In this document: piece by piece, positions 1-12,184 of the stretch
Numbering within the stretch: the stretch's first letter is position 1
Layout: each line of letters opens with the position of its first letter
Assembly: GCA_022495995.1 (NCBI GenBank)
Contig: JAFEMH010002322.1
Span: forward strand, 248,001 to 312,000
Reading direction: 5' to 3'
DNA: 64,000 nucleotides
DNA from: Adenophora triphylla var. japonica
Lineage: Eukaryota > Streptophyta > Magnoliopsida > Asterales > Campanulaceae
Made by a program: the position numbers and the translations under genes
Notes under the pieces: generated by a model
What the model was told of the DNA's origin: nothing
The model's database searches: none
The model's input: only the letters and a program-made list of their open reading frames with translations

Positions 1-2323
1 AACCTTTGAAGTTCTTCCGAGTTCTACGGCTAGCATGCCCTAATTTTTGGTGCCACGAGATTGACATCATTAGCTTTTGAGCTTAGGCAAGAAAGATTGT
101 CACCAAATTGGTAACAATTATCGGCGGATCTAGGACCGGTAAACACACATTTATTATCCTTATCAAACACTTCACACAAGTGCTTATCAAACTTCACAAA
201 TAGGTCATCATCACACGGTTGGTGATGCTTATTAGGTTGGCTTTCAAGCCTTCCACATGGTACACATTGTGCAATTTTGGGAGACCCTTGACATCTAGGG
301 TTCCTTTCCCAACAATCTTTCCTTGAGCACCTCCACCAAAATTTACTTTCCCTCCATTTATTATTTCATAGTCAAGAAGGACTGCTTGGTTTCCAGTCAT
401 GTGCCTAGAGCATCCACTATCAAAATACCAAGAGCCAGAGACAGTACTCTTGAGGGAAGAGTAGACAACATTGCAGGTGGTAATTGGTTTGGCTACCCAC
501 TGTTTAACATTTTTCTTTTGGGTTGCGAGAGGTCTCGGATTATTTGGATGTGTGTTAGGATGTGCATACATCTTCTCACACATCTGAGGCTGTTTGAAAT
601 TACCAGTTTTTTTATCAGCCTTGAGTTTGTAACAGAAGGGCCTAATGTGACCAGGAGCTAGGCAGTAATGGCAAATGTAATGCCTCTTCCTAGGTCTCTT
701 CTCACTCAGAATGACTTTTTCTTTAAAAGCTTGTTTTTTCACATTTTTAGAGGTAGAACCCTCACATCCCTCCTTTACAAAATTATTTTCAAAACCTATA
801 CCAATTTTGTCACGTTGACCCATAGAAAAAGCTTCTTCCATTTTCATTTTACTTTTGTTTAACTTAGTGAAAGTATTATCAGCTTTTTCACATTCATTCT
901 TGAATTTTTCAAGGTCAACTTCTCTTTTGGTCACAAGGACTTCAAGTCTTGCAATGGTATCTTTTTGAGCATCATTTTCTTTTGAAAGTACAGCTTTTTC
1001 ATCTTCACAAGCAGCCAATTTTTCAGACAGAGATTTGTTTACCTTAACAAGTACCTCAATTTTGTCCAATCTTTTCATCCAATCTGTATGCAGCTCCTTG
1101 TATGTGGCAAAGAGTTCCTCATAGGGAATGTCTCTTTCTTCATCTTCATCATCTGAATCTCCTTTTATAGAGAAACAGTTCAGCTCCGATTCGGATGTGA
1201 CACCAGATGTGTACACAACCGAGCCCACATCCAAGGGTTGTTGAGTATATTCTTCTATATACGCGGAAAAAGCATTAAACACGGAATGGCAATTTAAGAC
1301 AGGACATGTTAGCCACTTCTTCTTCCTCATCCTCACTGTCACTAAGGGTAGCTTGATTAAGCTCATCCCCTTCTTTTTAAGTGTGTTAGCACACTCATTG
1401 GCATAATGACCAAAGCCACGACATGCCCTACATTGGACTGATTCGGATGATTTATTTTCAAAACTTGGCTTCTTGAATCCGATTATGCGTGCTAGGTTTT
1501 GGCTTTTCGAAGATCTTGGAAGTAGGTCTATTGGGGAATTTGCTTATCCTTCTATTTTTCAAGTATAGAACTGAATTTCTTTGAAATAAAAGCAACATCC
1601 TCATCTTCAAGATTAGACTTGTCAATTTCGGAGGATAATTCCACAAGCTCTTTTGGTAGAGCGGCGGCACTTTTAAGGGCAAGGCTGTGTGTTTTGTTTT
1701 TCTTCGAGCCTCAAGATTAAGCTCAAACACAGTCAAGATTCCTATGATGGTGTCAAGACCTACGGTATTTGTGTCCTTTGTTTCTTCAATCACAGCTACT
1801 TTAATGTTGAACCTCTCGAGGCAAGGTCCTCGTAATCTTACTAACAAGTCTTGCATTGGAGATAGATTCTCCTAGACTTGTGCATTCATTTGAAATCTCA
1901 TGAATCTTAGCGGCATATGACACAATATCCTCGGTTTCTTCCATTCGAAGTAACTCAAACCTATCCATTAAAATTCTAAGCACGGTAGCCTTCACACTTG
2001 GTGCTCCCTCACATTGAGTTTGCAAAATATCCCAAGCGGATTTGGCTATACTTTCATTTGTTATAAGCTTGTACATATTCCCGAAACATGGTGGAAATAG
2101 CACCCATGGCTTTTGAATTGTAATTTGCGGCTTGTATTTCATCAAGAGTCCATTGTTCTTCGGGTTTTCTTTCAAAGAAGGACTCACCAACACCGGAAGA
2201 TGGCTTTTTCTCCACGGTAGGAGGTTGCCATGCAACAAGAATGCACATCCAAGCTCTTTCATCAATACTTTTGATGTAATTTCGCATCTTAGACTTCCAA
2301 AGAGAATAATTTGTGCCATCCAA
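1..2323 (-). pseudogene. copia gag-pol polyprotein, frameshifted, partial
   Basis: The polyprotein begins at the ATG at 2323 (MDGTNYSLWKSKM, a DUF4219-type gag start). It continues through a UBN2-type gag domain (AWDILQTQCEG, then a segment around LLRMEETEDIVSYAAKIHEI). A first zinc knuckle CX2CX4HX4C (CRACRGFGHYANEC, about 1389-1430) follows, then a charged coiled coil (about 850-1150) and a second knuckle (CHYCLAPGHIRPFC). Next comes the retropepsin motif WYFDSGCSRHMTG, whose D is the catalytic residue. The GAG-pre-integrase segment (LWHQKLGHAS) is near the left edge. The segments fall in different frames (changes near 2060, 1850, 1600-1450, 1370 and 200), so this copy cannot make one protein. 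Reverse transcriptase and most of integrase would lie left of the window. Family identity is secure; the frameshifts could partly be assembly errors. Confidence 0.85.
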
Positions 2324-2404
2324 GACCGGAGGCCTATTTTGGTGATTTTGGATTCCATAATGACTACACTTTACGGATCAACACTCGGTAATATATCGAG
2401 AGTT

Positions 2405-2417
2405 GGCTTTGATACCA
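2405..2417 (-). promoter_or_regulatory. primer binding site (initiator tRNA-Met type)
   Basis: Minus-strand TGGTATCAAAGCC lies two bases after the LTR end. The plant initiator tRNA-Met primer site is TGGTATCAGAGCC, so there is one mismatch. Its position sets the LTR boundary. Confidence 0.8.
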
Positions 2418-2419
2418 AT

Positions 2420-3179
2420 TGAAAGTTTCGTGTAGTTAGGAAACTTGGATCACGCAATAGGCAAAGGATGTGAGTACGGATGTGTCTCACAACCGTCCAC
2501 ACATCCACACGTATAATGCAAATGGAATAAAACAATTAAATGTAAATAAAATGCAATAACTCAAGAGTTATATACGCTTACTGATCTGTGTGATCAGCAA
2601 ACTAGGCTTACGCCCAAAAACCTTTCACTATAAAAACTTATGTTTCTTACAAAAACAAATAAGTGAAAAACTAAAATATGAAAATACTAAACAAGTTCTA
2701 ATCACCTTCTATGATATGAACAACTCCCCTTTCCCAAGTAGGACTTATTCAATCAGAAGTAAAACAAAAGAACTTTATGAAAACCTAGATGTGAGTTACG
2801 GATGTAAGCTCACAACCTAAAACAACAATGTCGAATGACTATGAAGAATGTGATTTTCTCTCGTAAATTGTGTAACTTCTCTTTGTGCTGAATGCCTTGT
2901 ATTTATAGAGCACCTTGGAGAAGATCTTCATGCAATCGACCTCTTCCTTTGTGAGATTCCTATTCCTATATGAGAACATATAACACACTCACAAAGAAAT
3001 CAAATATTAGTAGGTTAGTCCTAATATAAAACTATGTACATAAATAAAAGATATTTACATAAATACAATCTCTTAATAAAAGTAAGATACTTATAAATCT
3101 CCATGAAAGTTCCAAAATCTTCTTACCATATAGAAGTCTTTTGAAATAAGGAAACATAGTTATGTTCCCATAAAACTCA
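2420..3179 (-). repeat. copia 5' LTR (760 bp)
   Basis: It is bounded by TG and CA on both strands (plus strand TGAAAGTTT at 2420, AAACTCA at 3179). It is followed on the minus strand by the tRNA-Met primer site and abuts Ogre-like LTR sequence on the other side. A TATA box lies near the middle. No coding potential is seen. Confidence 0.8.
2900..2907 (-). promoter_or_regulatory. TATA box of the copia LTR
   Basis: TATAAATA on the minus strand in the context GCTCTATAAATACAAGGC. Transcription of the copia element would start about 30 bases downstream, near 2870. Confidence 0.6.
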
Positions 3180-3335
3180 CGTTTTCACGCGTCGGGTGCA
3201 CACTAACGTCCTTCCCGACGCGTAACATGACCTCCGAACCTAAATCTCTGATCTCGGGCATTTTTCAAAGTTTTGGCCCTCAAAATTAAAATGGCGTGGC
3301 GACTCCGTTTGATTTCAAAAATCGGGTACATCACA
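3180..3335 (+). repeat. Ogre-like LTR1, 3' end
   Basis: This is the last 156 bases of the LTR, matching 14476-14637 of LTR2. The rest is separated from it by the copia insertion and lies left of the window. Confidence 0.85.
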
Positions 3336-3336
3336 G

Positions 3337-3355
3337 TGGCGACTCCGCTGGGGAC
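3337..3355 (+). promoter_or_regulatory. primer binding site, tRNA-Arg type (copy 1)
   Basis: TGGCGACTCCGCTGGGGAC directly follows the LTR end. The first eleven or so bases are complementary to the 3' end of a plant tRNA-Arg, the primer reported for Ogre elements. Confidence 0.75.
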
Positions 3356-4801
3356 TAAGCTTTTTTTTTAAAAAAAAATGGTGTTTGGTATATTGGTGGA
3401 AACCACTAAATTTCCCGTTATCGCCTCCTAACACGAGTCGGGGATAAATTGTGGTCTAACAATCCCACGTACCGGTATCACCGTTTTCAAAAAAAAAGCT
3501 TTTGAGGGTCAAGCTTCCGTCCCGACATTTGGAATCCTTTGTTTTGTGTGTGTGTTGATTTTTGCACATTTTTCGTGTTTGTTTTGGCCGCCTCGGAAAA
3601 AGTCAAAATTTTGACTGTCGGAATAATGTCCCTAACTGTTGGAATTTTTGTGATTATGTGCTTATGTGCTCATTAATTTTCAAAAAAAAATTTCAAAAAA
3701 AAAAATTTTTCAAAAAAAAGAAAATTTCCAAAAAAAAAATCATGCATCATACTTTTTAAGACACATAAAAAAAATTTTTTTATTTTACTCAGAAAAAGAA
3801 GATGGACTGCTTGCACACTACGCGCACGTTGACCGTACACTGCACACCACGTCCTTAACCCGGGGAAATCCTTGTCGCGGTCCGTTTGGTCTTATTACGC
3901 CTCTCGGACGAGCACAGGACTACCCAAACATCCCATGGAGCCTCGTGTCGACCATGCACTTGTCCGTGACACACTTTGTCCGAGACCCGATTGGTTTTTA
4001 GTCTGGTCTGTGTCATGCCCTGTCTGTGTATAGACCTTTCCTTTCAAGCCTTTGTCGGCATACCGAGCTCAATATCTTTCGGGTCCCTAATCGGTCGAAG
4101 TTACGCCGGTTTTCCGCCGCAGACTTTGACCAAGATATTGACCGGCGCCTTGACTTCGGCTCGGCGGCACAAATTATACACGGACTCCCGGCATGACACC
4201 GAGTCATCAAGGATTAATGATTATTCCATGCCTAATTACGGCCTAATTGACGACAAGTCAAGATCAATCGTGGACATTCATCAGTCCAAATCATGCCGAC
4301 TTTCTTGTCGAGCTCTCGGACATGATCTTGACTTTGACGTCGGCTTTGTCCGTAATTTACATCGAATGCTCATTAAGACCGGATTACCCGCCGACTTCTA
4401 GGATCATTTTCTTTCGGTCGGTGGGACCCGCTTGCCCTATAGGACCCTCGCCGGGGCATCCACCTGGGAGGTCGAAATACGGGTGGAATACGAGGGGCTT
4501 ATAGACGTAGTGACGGGGCCCCACGATCCGGGAATCGAGTAGTTCGAAAAAAGAAGAGCAATCTTTTCCAACCGATTAGGTTAATAAAACGTGTTTTAAG
4601 TAAACATGAACACATAACCGCATGTTGCATGAGCCTAAGAGCCCAAACACCTACCCTCCTTCAATTCCCGCCATCGAACCCTCGTGTCTTTCCCCCGCCT
4701 CCGCGTAAAGCTTGGTTTCGGGCACGGGTCACCGTTTAATCGGTTGGGAAGAGTCAAGTGCCTCATCGCCTTCGCCGTTTGTTTCAACTCCGGGTTTCAG
4801 A
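3356..4801 (+). other. untranslated leader of Ogre-like copy 1
   Basis: No gene is seen. It contains a T/A-rich stretch of short TTTTCAAAAAA blocks (about 3678-3785). A GC-richer leader follows that is nearly the same in copy 2 (14658-16119) and is recognisably related, in reverse, to the leader of the minus-strand Tat element (27401-28575), for instance the CCAACCGATTAGG block near 4568. Confidence 0.6.
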
Positions 4802-7032
4802 ATGTCTGCATCGAGCAGTAACGAGGGGGACAACGTCACTCCGCCTCCCGGGACTCCTCGCACGAACGGCAATGGAATCAATTAGCGAACGTATGAGAAT
4901 GCGACAGAAGCACGATGAATAGCCTTATCGAGGCTATTAAGAGCCATGGTTTGGCCGCCGGCCTCAATCCCGATGGCACCTTCACTGTGGAAGAAGAGGA
5001 TGACCCCAATCCCAATCTCGGTCGCCCGATTACACCCGGGATGCCACCACCAACCTCCTTCGGTGCTACCGTAACACATGTTCCTCGATCTTTGGGTCGG
5101 ACCACTTTGGATCCATGCGGCTGATGGGACGAATCGGTTCACGGCTCCTCGGTGGGGGCAAAGTCGCACGGAATGTCCTCTCATGGTTGGGGATACCTCG
5201 GAATGCCACAGCAGATTGGAATCCCACCTCGGTTCGGAACCGATCAATCCGAGACCTTCACATCAACAGCCACAATTTGGAATGCCGCCACAATGCTGGT
5301 TACGGGCCACAGTCGGGAGCCCCTCCTCGTAATGGTACTGGTTCAGTTGCTCCTCACACAAATTTTCACAAATCCATTCACTCGAGACTTCTATGGGTTA
5401 TCAAGCCTTCATCCCGGTTTCATCCGAATCACCAGACCACAGTATCCTCTCGGTTATGCATCCTCGCCACAACCACCATGCAATTCAACAACCAGGGACA
5501 GCCCCGCACTTAAGCCTACTTATGGGCCTCACTCCGAAAATCCAAGCCATATGGCTACCTCAGATCTGCCTCCATCTTCTCTGCCGATTGGAAGCCAACA
5601 GCAAGTCGCTGGGTTCTATCCTTTTGCCCCAGCTCCTACCTACACTCCCCAGGGTCATTTGGGCCAAGGACAGTTTTCACCTATGCTCCGGATATGGTAT
5701 TCCTTCCACCAATGCACCACCAACAGCTAGTCCTCTTCCTAGCTCAAATATCAGCTCAGGAATTCCCGCTCTGCCTTTGGATCCCCAATTGGCTTGGTTT
5801 ATGGAGCAACACAAGGAAATGAAAGCACAGATTGCTGAATTGACCGCCAAAGAACACCGCTCTTCGGCCTACGTATCCCGACTCGATTGTCCCCCGCCTC
5901 ACTAATTTGTGATGCCCACTCTGGAATTGTTTGACGGGAGTGCATGCCCTAAAACTCACTTGGACACCTATACTTTGGCAATGAAGGCTAAGGGATGCAC
6001 AAACCAAATAGCGGTTGGCCGATTACTTTAGTCTCTCTTTGAAGTCGTGGGCTTTGAAATGGTTTTCCGATTGCACTGAAGCTAGGGCTACTTGGGAACA
6101 AATTACAAGTACTTTCACGTATAAGTATAAAGCCAACTTGGAGTGGGAGACAAACAGAGTTGACTCCGCAAAACAACGATGCGGCGCCTAATGAGAATAT
6201 TGGGGATTTATATAAGAGATGGAACTTAAAGCTCGGTGAAATGGCCATTCCTCCTCCGACGAGGAGCGATTAGACATCTTTCATCATGCTTGAAGCCGCA
6301 TTTGAGAGCTTCCCTCGGCCACTTCCCCTACGCCGACTTGCGTGCAATGGTTAATTCCGGGCTAAGTTTGAAAAGGCTTACAATCGCCAGCCGACCGTCG
6401 CACCCGCCTACGGATAACGGGCTCCTCCCTCCAAAACTACTCTCACTTTCGATAAAGGCAAAGAGGCGATCGGCTACGCGGGGACAGATCAGAACAATGC
6501 CACTTCCTTTGTTCCCAAGAAGCCTCGATGCATCCAGATCCCGGCTCCAAGACTTGATAAACTTTGGGATGCCTTTGAGTGATATCTTCGTAGGTTTGGT
6601 GAGAGAAGGTTTGCTCCGGCCTTTGGAAAATTATCGCCCTAGAAACCCCAACGCTCCTTTGGATACCTCCAAGCATTGTGCCTTTCATCGCATTTCATGG
6701 GCACCCTGACGGATGATTGCGTCCCCGAAAAGGCCATCCAAGGGTTGATTGAGCAAGGGAGGTTAGAGATGCCCGAAGGACCTAATACTATCAATAACCC
6801 GCTCCCTAACAACATGAGTGTCAACATGATCGAGTTTGGTGGTTCAAGCCTTGTGGGCACAATGGAGTTTGACTCGCCCCTTTGCAAGGTCAATGAACCA
6901 CCATCGCAGCAATGAAGATGGTTGGATTGAGCAAAAAAGTTGCCAAGGAAATCCCGATGGAAAGGTCTCGCAATAGCTCCCGTCTCCAGCGTCGAAGAAT
7001 AGATGCATGGTTCAATAGCAAAGAACGGCTAG
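4802..7032 (+). pseudogene. Ogre-like gag, copy 1, multiply frameshifted
   Basis: The presumed start is the ATG at 4802 (MSASSSNEGDN), also present in copy 2. Recognisable segments in order are an N-terminal block with NPDGTFTVEEEDDPNPN (about 4970-5010), a Pro/Gln/Ser-rich stretch (5200-5750) and LDPQLAWFMEQHKEMKAQ (about 5778-5830). The Retrotransposon_gag core follows (FDGSACPKTHLDTY, about 5930; YKANLEWETN, about 6130; later LKPHLRASLGHFP). A cysteine/histidine motif similar to CAFHR...GH.TDDC is near 6680-6722, with a C-terminal block around LIEQGRLEMPEG. The segments change frame many times, so no full gag can be made. The product of intact relatives is the structural protein that packages element RNA. 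Termination at TAG 7030 is by alignment with copy 2. Confidence 0.75.
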
Positions 7033-10000
7033 ACCGGGGCTACCTATCTTTAAAATAGTCTTTTGAGTCAACCTTCGTAGGTTCTAGTACTTTTCTTTCA
7101 CCTAAGTCCTTCCCGGACATTTGTCGTTGTAGTCCATTTTGGACATAGTGGTTAAGTGTCTAATTTTTAATATAAGTCTTTTTCTTTTCTTGCTAGACTC
7201 GAGACATCACTTGCGCACCCACGTTACACTTAATTGAAATGGTTTTATCCAAAATGATCACTTGTGCTGCTCAACCACTAATTCTTCGAAAATGATTAAT
7301 ATTTAAACTAATCGGAGTGAGAAAATCAATTGATATCCTTCCCAAATTGGGGCTTACCAACTCCCCATCTTGCATCTCATATGCTCACATCCCTTTCATC
7401 ATCATCATCTCGTTGCTCGATGAATTTGCATGGATCTTTTCTCATATAAAGCTTAAGCAAGCAATGAAGACTTAATCTCGTTTAGGTCATCCAAAGAGGG
7501 ATTGCGGTTGAAACCTTTCGCCCATAGGAAAGCCATTACCTCACCCTTACTAAACACTACCCTCTCATTTCAAGATCGGCGTGTTTTGAAACCCGGTTTA
7601 GCCATCATTTTTGCTCCATATTGAGAGAAAGTCCAAGCGAGCCCGAAAAGTTAGCTTCGAGAATCGGCGATGCGCAAATTATCTCAAGCCATGAAGGAAG
7701 GACAAAGATAATCCTCAACTCCTCGAAGCTTTCCAAGTCAAAAAAAAAAAAAAACAAAAAAAAAAACAAAAAAAAAACAAAAAAACAAAAAAAAAAAAAA
7801 AAAAAAGAAACAAAAAAAGGAAGGATTTTAAAATCCTCACAATCTCGGATATAATTCCAAGCTCCTCAGGAAGCCTTCCAAAAAAAGAAGAAGAAGAACT
7901 CAAAAGTCCCCGACATCTCAAGAAGCTCTCCAATGATCAAAAAGGAGCCTGAATTCTCGCAAGATCGCAAAAAGTTGTCATTAGCTCGGACTTCCTCTTA
8001 TCATTACCTTAAACCAATCCCAAGCCATCCTCTCAATTTTAGAGGATACTCCCATCACCATTACCCTTGCCCTTGGCCAAGTCAAAATCTGACCTCTCAT
8101 TCTTGGAGGCAATCAATCTTCCTCGCCATAGATTTCCCAAACACATCCCGCGAGCCAACCTCTCATCTTTAGAGGTTCAGTCAGTAAAAGGCCTAGCCGA
8201 CCTCTCATCTCAAGAGGTCATAATCTCCCAAATCACCCGATAGCCGATCGAAGCCCGGAAACCCAACTACAGTCCCTACCGGATAGCAGTTTCATTCTAA
8301 TATCCTCGATGTCAGGATCAAATTAATGCTTCATTGCGTGCTTAAATTGGAATCTAATCCATTTTGGTTCAAAATTACCAATCAAAGATTGTGCAAATTC
8401 AAACCTTCCCTTCATGTGAGCATATTTCATTTCTCCTCACAAACACTTGCCGTGGATGTCCCATCAAGCTTCGCATCCGTGTCTTTCATGGACACTCTAA
8501 GGGGATATGTTATTCAATCCTCCAAATCCTCAAAATCCCCAAAGGTCCTCGAGACCCTCGAATTTCAACATTCATTCTCTTTTCATTCGGGATAGGCCCG
8601 AACTACGGCGACTGAGCTCTTCATAATGGAGGGAACGTAGGCAACCGAAATGGTCCGGTCGAAATCACAAACAAATCTCAAAAAAAAAAATCCGGTCTCA
8701 TCAAGAATCGTCCCTATACACTTTCCGCCCTTCCAAGCTTGATTTTCGATATCGGTTGGTTTTCTCCTTGTGATTAATCAAAATATTTGTTCATATCAGA
8801 TTTAGGGATTGAATAACCCGAACATTAACAAAGGGTTTTAAGCGGCCTTGTGATCATCATGAATAAGACAAGTTTTCAAGTGTCTCGACAAGTCTTCTCT
8901 CTCTCCATCATAGGGAAATAGAGGCCAAACACCTTTGTCTTTACGTCTGCGGGGGCTTCCATACACTTTTCCACACCTTGTGATGCTTATACTCTCTCAA
9001 AAGAGTCAAACCAAAGCGAGTGTCATACACAAATTCGGGAGACATTCCCATCTTTCAAAAGATATGCCCGCACGTAAACATTTACGAGTCTTGTCCAAAG
9101 AATCGGTTGACTAAGGTGCGAAAAGATGGGTTCCCCCTCGTAAGACTACTCTGAGATTTCTTCATCTTTGGGGCTTGCTAAGCGGTTCTCCCGGGTTCTC
9201 CATGTAGCGGCTCTTCAAGTGGGGCTTATATAGTCATCTTTGGGTCCACGTTGGGTTCTTCACCACGAGATAGACTCGCCAAATCGCTTCTTCAAAATCT
9301 GGACTTTGCCTACTCGGGATCCGGGGATTTGTCAAGATGGTCTTTTGGACCCGAATTTTATCAAGTCGCAAGAAAGAATTTCGGCTTAAACTTGGTACAC
9401 GGCGGCTTCCCGTAGCATCGGAATTCAAGATCGGGGTTTCTCCGGCATTAGCAATTCCATCAAATCATCCTCCGGACAAGGTTTCGGCCAAGGTCACGGC
9501 TCATCCAAATGAAAGAAGCTTCACTCGTATCAACGTTGGCCCTAAAGTACGTCGGCATCGGCTTCAAATGACCAAGAATGAGAGGGAAAGTTTCAATCAA
9601 GATCCGGGATCCGAATCCAATCTCATCAAGATTGAGGTCCATGTGATATTCTTGACAAAACCTCACCAACAACCGCATTGTTTAAATCGCGATCGAGGGT
9701 TCTCATCCCCCACTTGATCAAAATGTTCCAAGCGGTCTCCATACCCATGCATCCCCACTAAAAATCTCCCGAGGGCTCATGTAGCATGCACAAAACTTGA
9801 GTCAATAGGAATAATCCTAAATCATCGAAGATCATAAATCATAATTTTCCTGCCGTAAGCTTAGGCTAAGTGCATCTTCGAAAGCAAGTAAATGCATCAT
9901 CCCATAATCATTTTTGGTTCCATGCATGCATCTGTCATCATGAATGCCATATATGCATCTTCCTCTTCACTAACGAATGCGGGAATTCAAACGTGAAATC

Positions 10001-10049
10001 AAATCCCCCTTTTTTCGGCAAGGATGATCTTCACCAAAGACGACCTCCG
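7033..10049 (+). other. noncoding internal region, copy 1
   Basis: No reading frame with a recognisable domain is present where pol would be expected. It holds an A-rich tract (about 7738-7826) and several short CCTCTCAT...AGAGGT inverted blocks (8030-8220). One copy of the GAACTACG...ACGTAGGCAACC motif lies at 8597-8645. Copy 2 matches it closely over 18373-21375. Confidence 0.6.
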
Positions 10050-10600
10050 ATGAATGAAAGACGCCCTCCAACATCTACGGTTTGGCAAAGACAAGCTCCG
10101 GCGTGCGCAACTTGCTAAAGACGACCTCCAATGTCCACAAATGGATGAAAACGGCCCCAATGAAGACCACCTCCGGTGTCTACAATTCGGTCGAGACGCC
10201 AAGTTCTCGAATACAAGTCGGTCGGGACGCCCAAGTTCTCAAAATGCAAATCGGTCGGGGACGCCAAGTTCTCAAATGCAAATCAAGTGATGCCGGTCGG
10301 TCGAGAGACGCCAAGTTCTCAAATACAAATCGGTCGGAGACGCCAAGTTCTCCAATACGGTTCGGTCGGGGACGCCAAGTTCTCAAATCACAACCGGTCG
10401 AGATGCCAAGTTCTCACATACAAATCGGTCGGAGACGCCAAGTTCTCCAATACAAATCGGTCGGGACGCCGAGTTCTCAAATACAAATCGGTCGAGAGAC
10501 GCCAAGTTCTCCAAGGCAAGAAGGTCGGAGACGCCAAGCTCTCCAATACAATGCGGTCGAGACACCAAGTTCTCAAAAGCAAGAAGTCCCAATGTGAATA
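10050..10600 (+). repeat. tandem repeat TR1, copy 1 (about 31-33 bp unit)
   Basis: About twelve units of the type GCCAAGTTCTCCAATACAAA plus TCGGTCGGAGAC occupy 10190-10590. They are preceded by a few degenerate GACGACCTCCAATGTCCACAAA units (10030-10180). In one frame the array reads as an open but clearly repetitive peptide, which I do not treat as a gene. Confidence 0.85.
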
Positions 10601-10849
10601 CAAGCTCGACCACCTCTACAAGGTTGACGATCACCCGGCAAGATGCGGACTCAACCAAGCTCCTCCTTCGGGTCAAAATGCTTCCAAAGACAAAGAAATC
10701 GTCGGCGGAAACCGTCCCACGAACAGCAACTTAACAACTCTTCATCAACGCATCAGTAGTAGCCTCGGTCCTTCCGGCAACTACGGGTAAGCACAAGGCA
10801 CGGTATGAAAGCATATCTTAGTCAACTACTTTTCTAAAAGAACATTATC

Positions 10850-11620
10850 ATCGGATCATAGGGCGACTTCCCAAGCAGTCAAAACCTTAGGGTGACTTCC
10901 CCAAACAGTCAAACCATAGGGCGACTTCCCAAAAATAGTCATATCATAGGGTGACTTCCCAAAAATAGTCAAACCGTAGGGCGACTTCCCAAAAATAGTC
11001 GGATCATAGGGGCGACTTCCCAAAAGCAGTCAAACCGTAGGGCGACTTCCCAAAAATAGTCAAACCGTAGGGCGACTTCCCAAAAATAGTCAAACCACGG
11101 GCGACTTCCCAAAAATAGTCGGATCATCGTAGGGTGACTTCCCCAAATAGTCAAACCATAGGGCGACTTCCCAAAAATAGTCAATCATAGGGCGACTTCC
11201 CAAAATAGTCAAATCGTAGGGTGACTTCCCAAAAATAGTCAAACCATAGGGCGACTTCCCAAAAATAGTCAGATCATAGGGTGACTTTCCAAAAAATAGT
11301 CAAACCATAGGGTGACTTCCCAAAAATAGTCAGATCATAGGGCGACTTCCCCAAAATAGTCAGATCATAGGGTGACTTCCCCAAAAATAGTCAAACCATA
11401 GGGCGACTTCCCAAAAATAGTCATACTTCCCAAAATAGTCAAACCATGGGCGACTTCCCAAATACGATCATCAATCTAATAAGGACGACTTCCCTAAAAT
11501 AGTCAAACCACAACTCCCAAAATAGTCGATCATGGGCGACTTCCCAGTCAACCTGGTGATTCCCAAAAATAGTCAATCTCGTGTGACTTCCCCAAAATAG
11601 TCAATCCTTGACCCCCGATC
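10850..11620 (+). repeat. tandem repeat TR2, copy 1 (30 bp unit)
   Basis: About twenty-four units of TAGGGCGACTTCCCAAAAAT plus AGTCAAACCA, becoming degenerate after about 11440. The 30-base period is a multiple of three, so long artificial reading frames run through the array on the minus strand. Confidence 0.9.
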
Positions 11621-11639
11621 ATGATCAACTTAGTTCATA

Positions 11640-12180
11640 CTCGACGAATCACACCTAAAATAGGTTCAATCTTCCCAATAACCAACGTCAGTCTGAACAC
11701 CTTCCCATAGGACCTCAACTTAGGTTCATACTCTGAACTAAGTTCCCATTTAGGTTCATACTCATCAACTTAGGTTCATACTCTGAACTAAGTTCCCATT
11801 TAGGTTCATACTCCCGAACCAAATCAACTTAGGTTCATACTCTGAACTAAGTCTCCATTTAGGTTCATACTCCAGACAAAACCTCAACTTAGGTTCATAC
11901 TCTGAACTAAGTTCCCATTTAGGTTCATACTCCCGAACAAAATCTCAACTTAGGTTCATACTCCCGAACTAAGTCTCCATTTAGGTTCATACTCCCGAAC
12001 AAGACCTCAACTTAGGTTCATACTCTGAACTAAGTTCCCATTTAGGTTCATACTCTGAACCAAATCTCAACTTAGGTTCATACTCTGAACTAAGTCTCCA
12101 TTTAGGTTCATACTCTCCGAACCTCAAATCTCAACTTCAGGTTCATACTCCGAACTAAGTTCCCATTTAGGTTCATATCC
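11640..12180 (+). repeat. tandem repeat TR3, copy 1 (about 60 bp unit)
   Basis: Eight or nine units built from two half-units, AACTTAGGTTCATACTCTGA and ACTAAGTTCCCATTTAGGTT, each followed by CATACTC-type sequence. Confidence 0.85.
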
Positions 12181-12184
12181 TCTC

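Larger units (their letters stand above)
1..3179 (-). mobile_element. Sirevirus-like Ty1/copia element, 5' part
   Basis: Read on the minus strand, this is the 5' LTR (3179 down to 2420), a primer binding site, a gag region and the beginning of pol, continuing off the left edge. The LTR starts TGAGTTTTA and ends AACTTTCA. The base after the LTR begins CGTTT (3180-3184), and the undisturbed LTR2 of the host element has the same CGTTT at 14476. This fits insertion of the copia element into the LTR of the Ogre-like element. The far LTR and the second target duplication lie outside the window. A Sirevirus assignment rests on the long gag with two zinc knuckles and a coiled coil between them, and is my inference. 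Confidence 0.85.

Noticed and set aside
10082..10790. Overlapping open frames of 170-240 codons through TR1
   Set aside because: They are made of repeat units with periods near a multiple of three and change between copies. They have no domain and no conserved start.
10969..11184. Minus-strand frames encoding TIFGKSPYGL repeats (also 23125-23331)
   Set aside because: A 30-base repeat translated ten residues at a time; a composition artefact.
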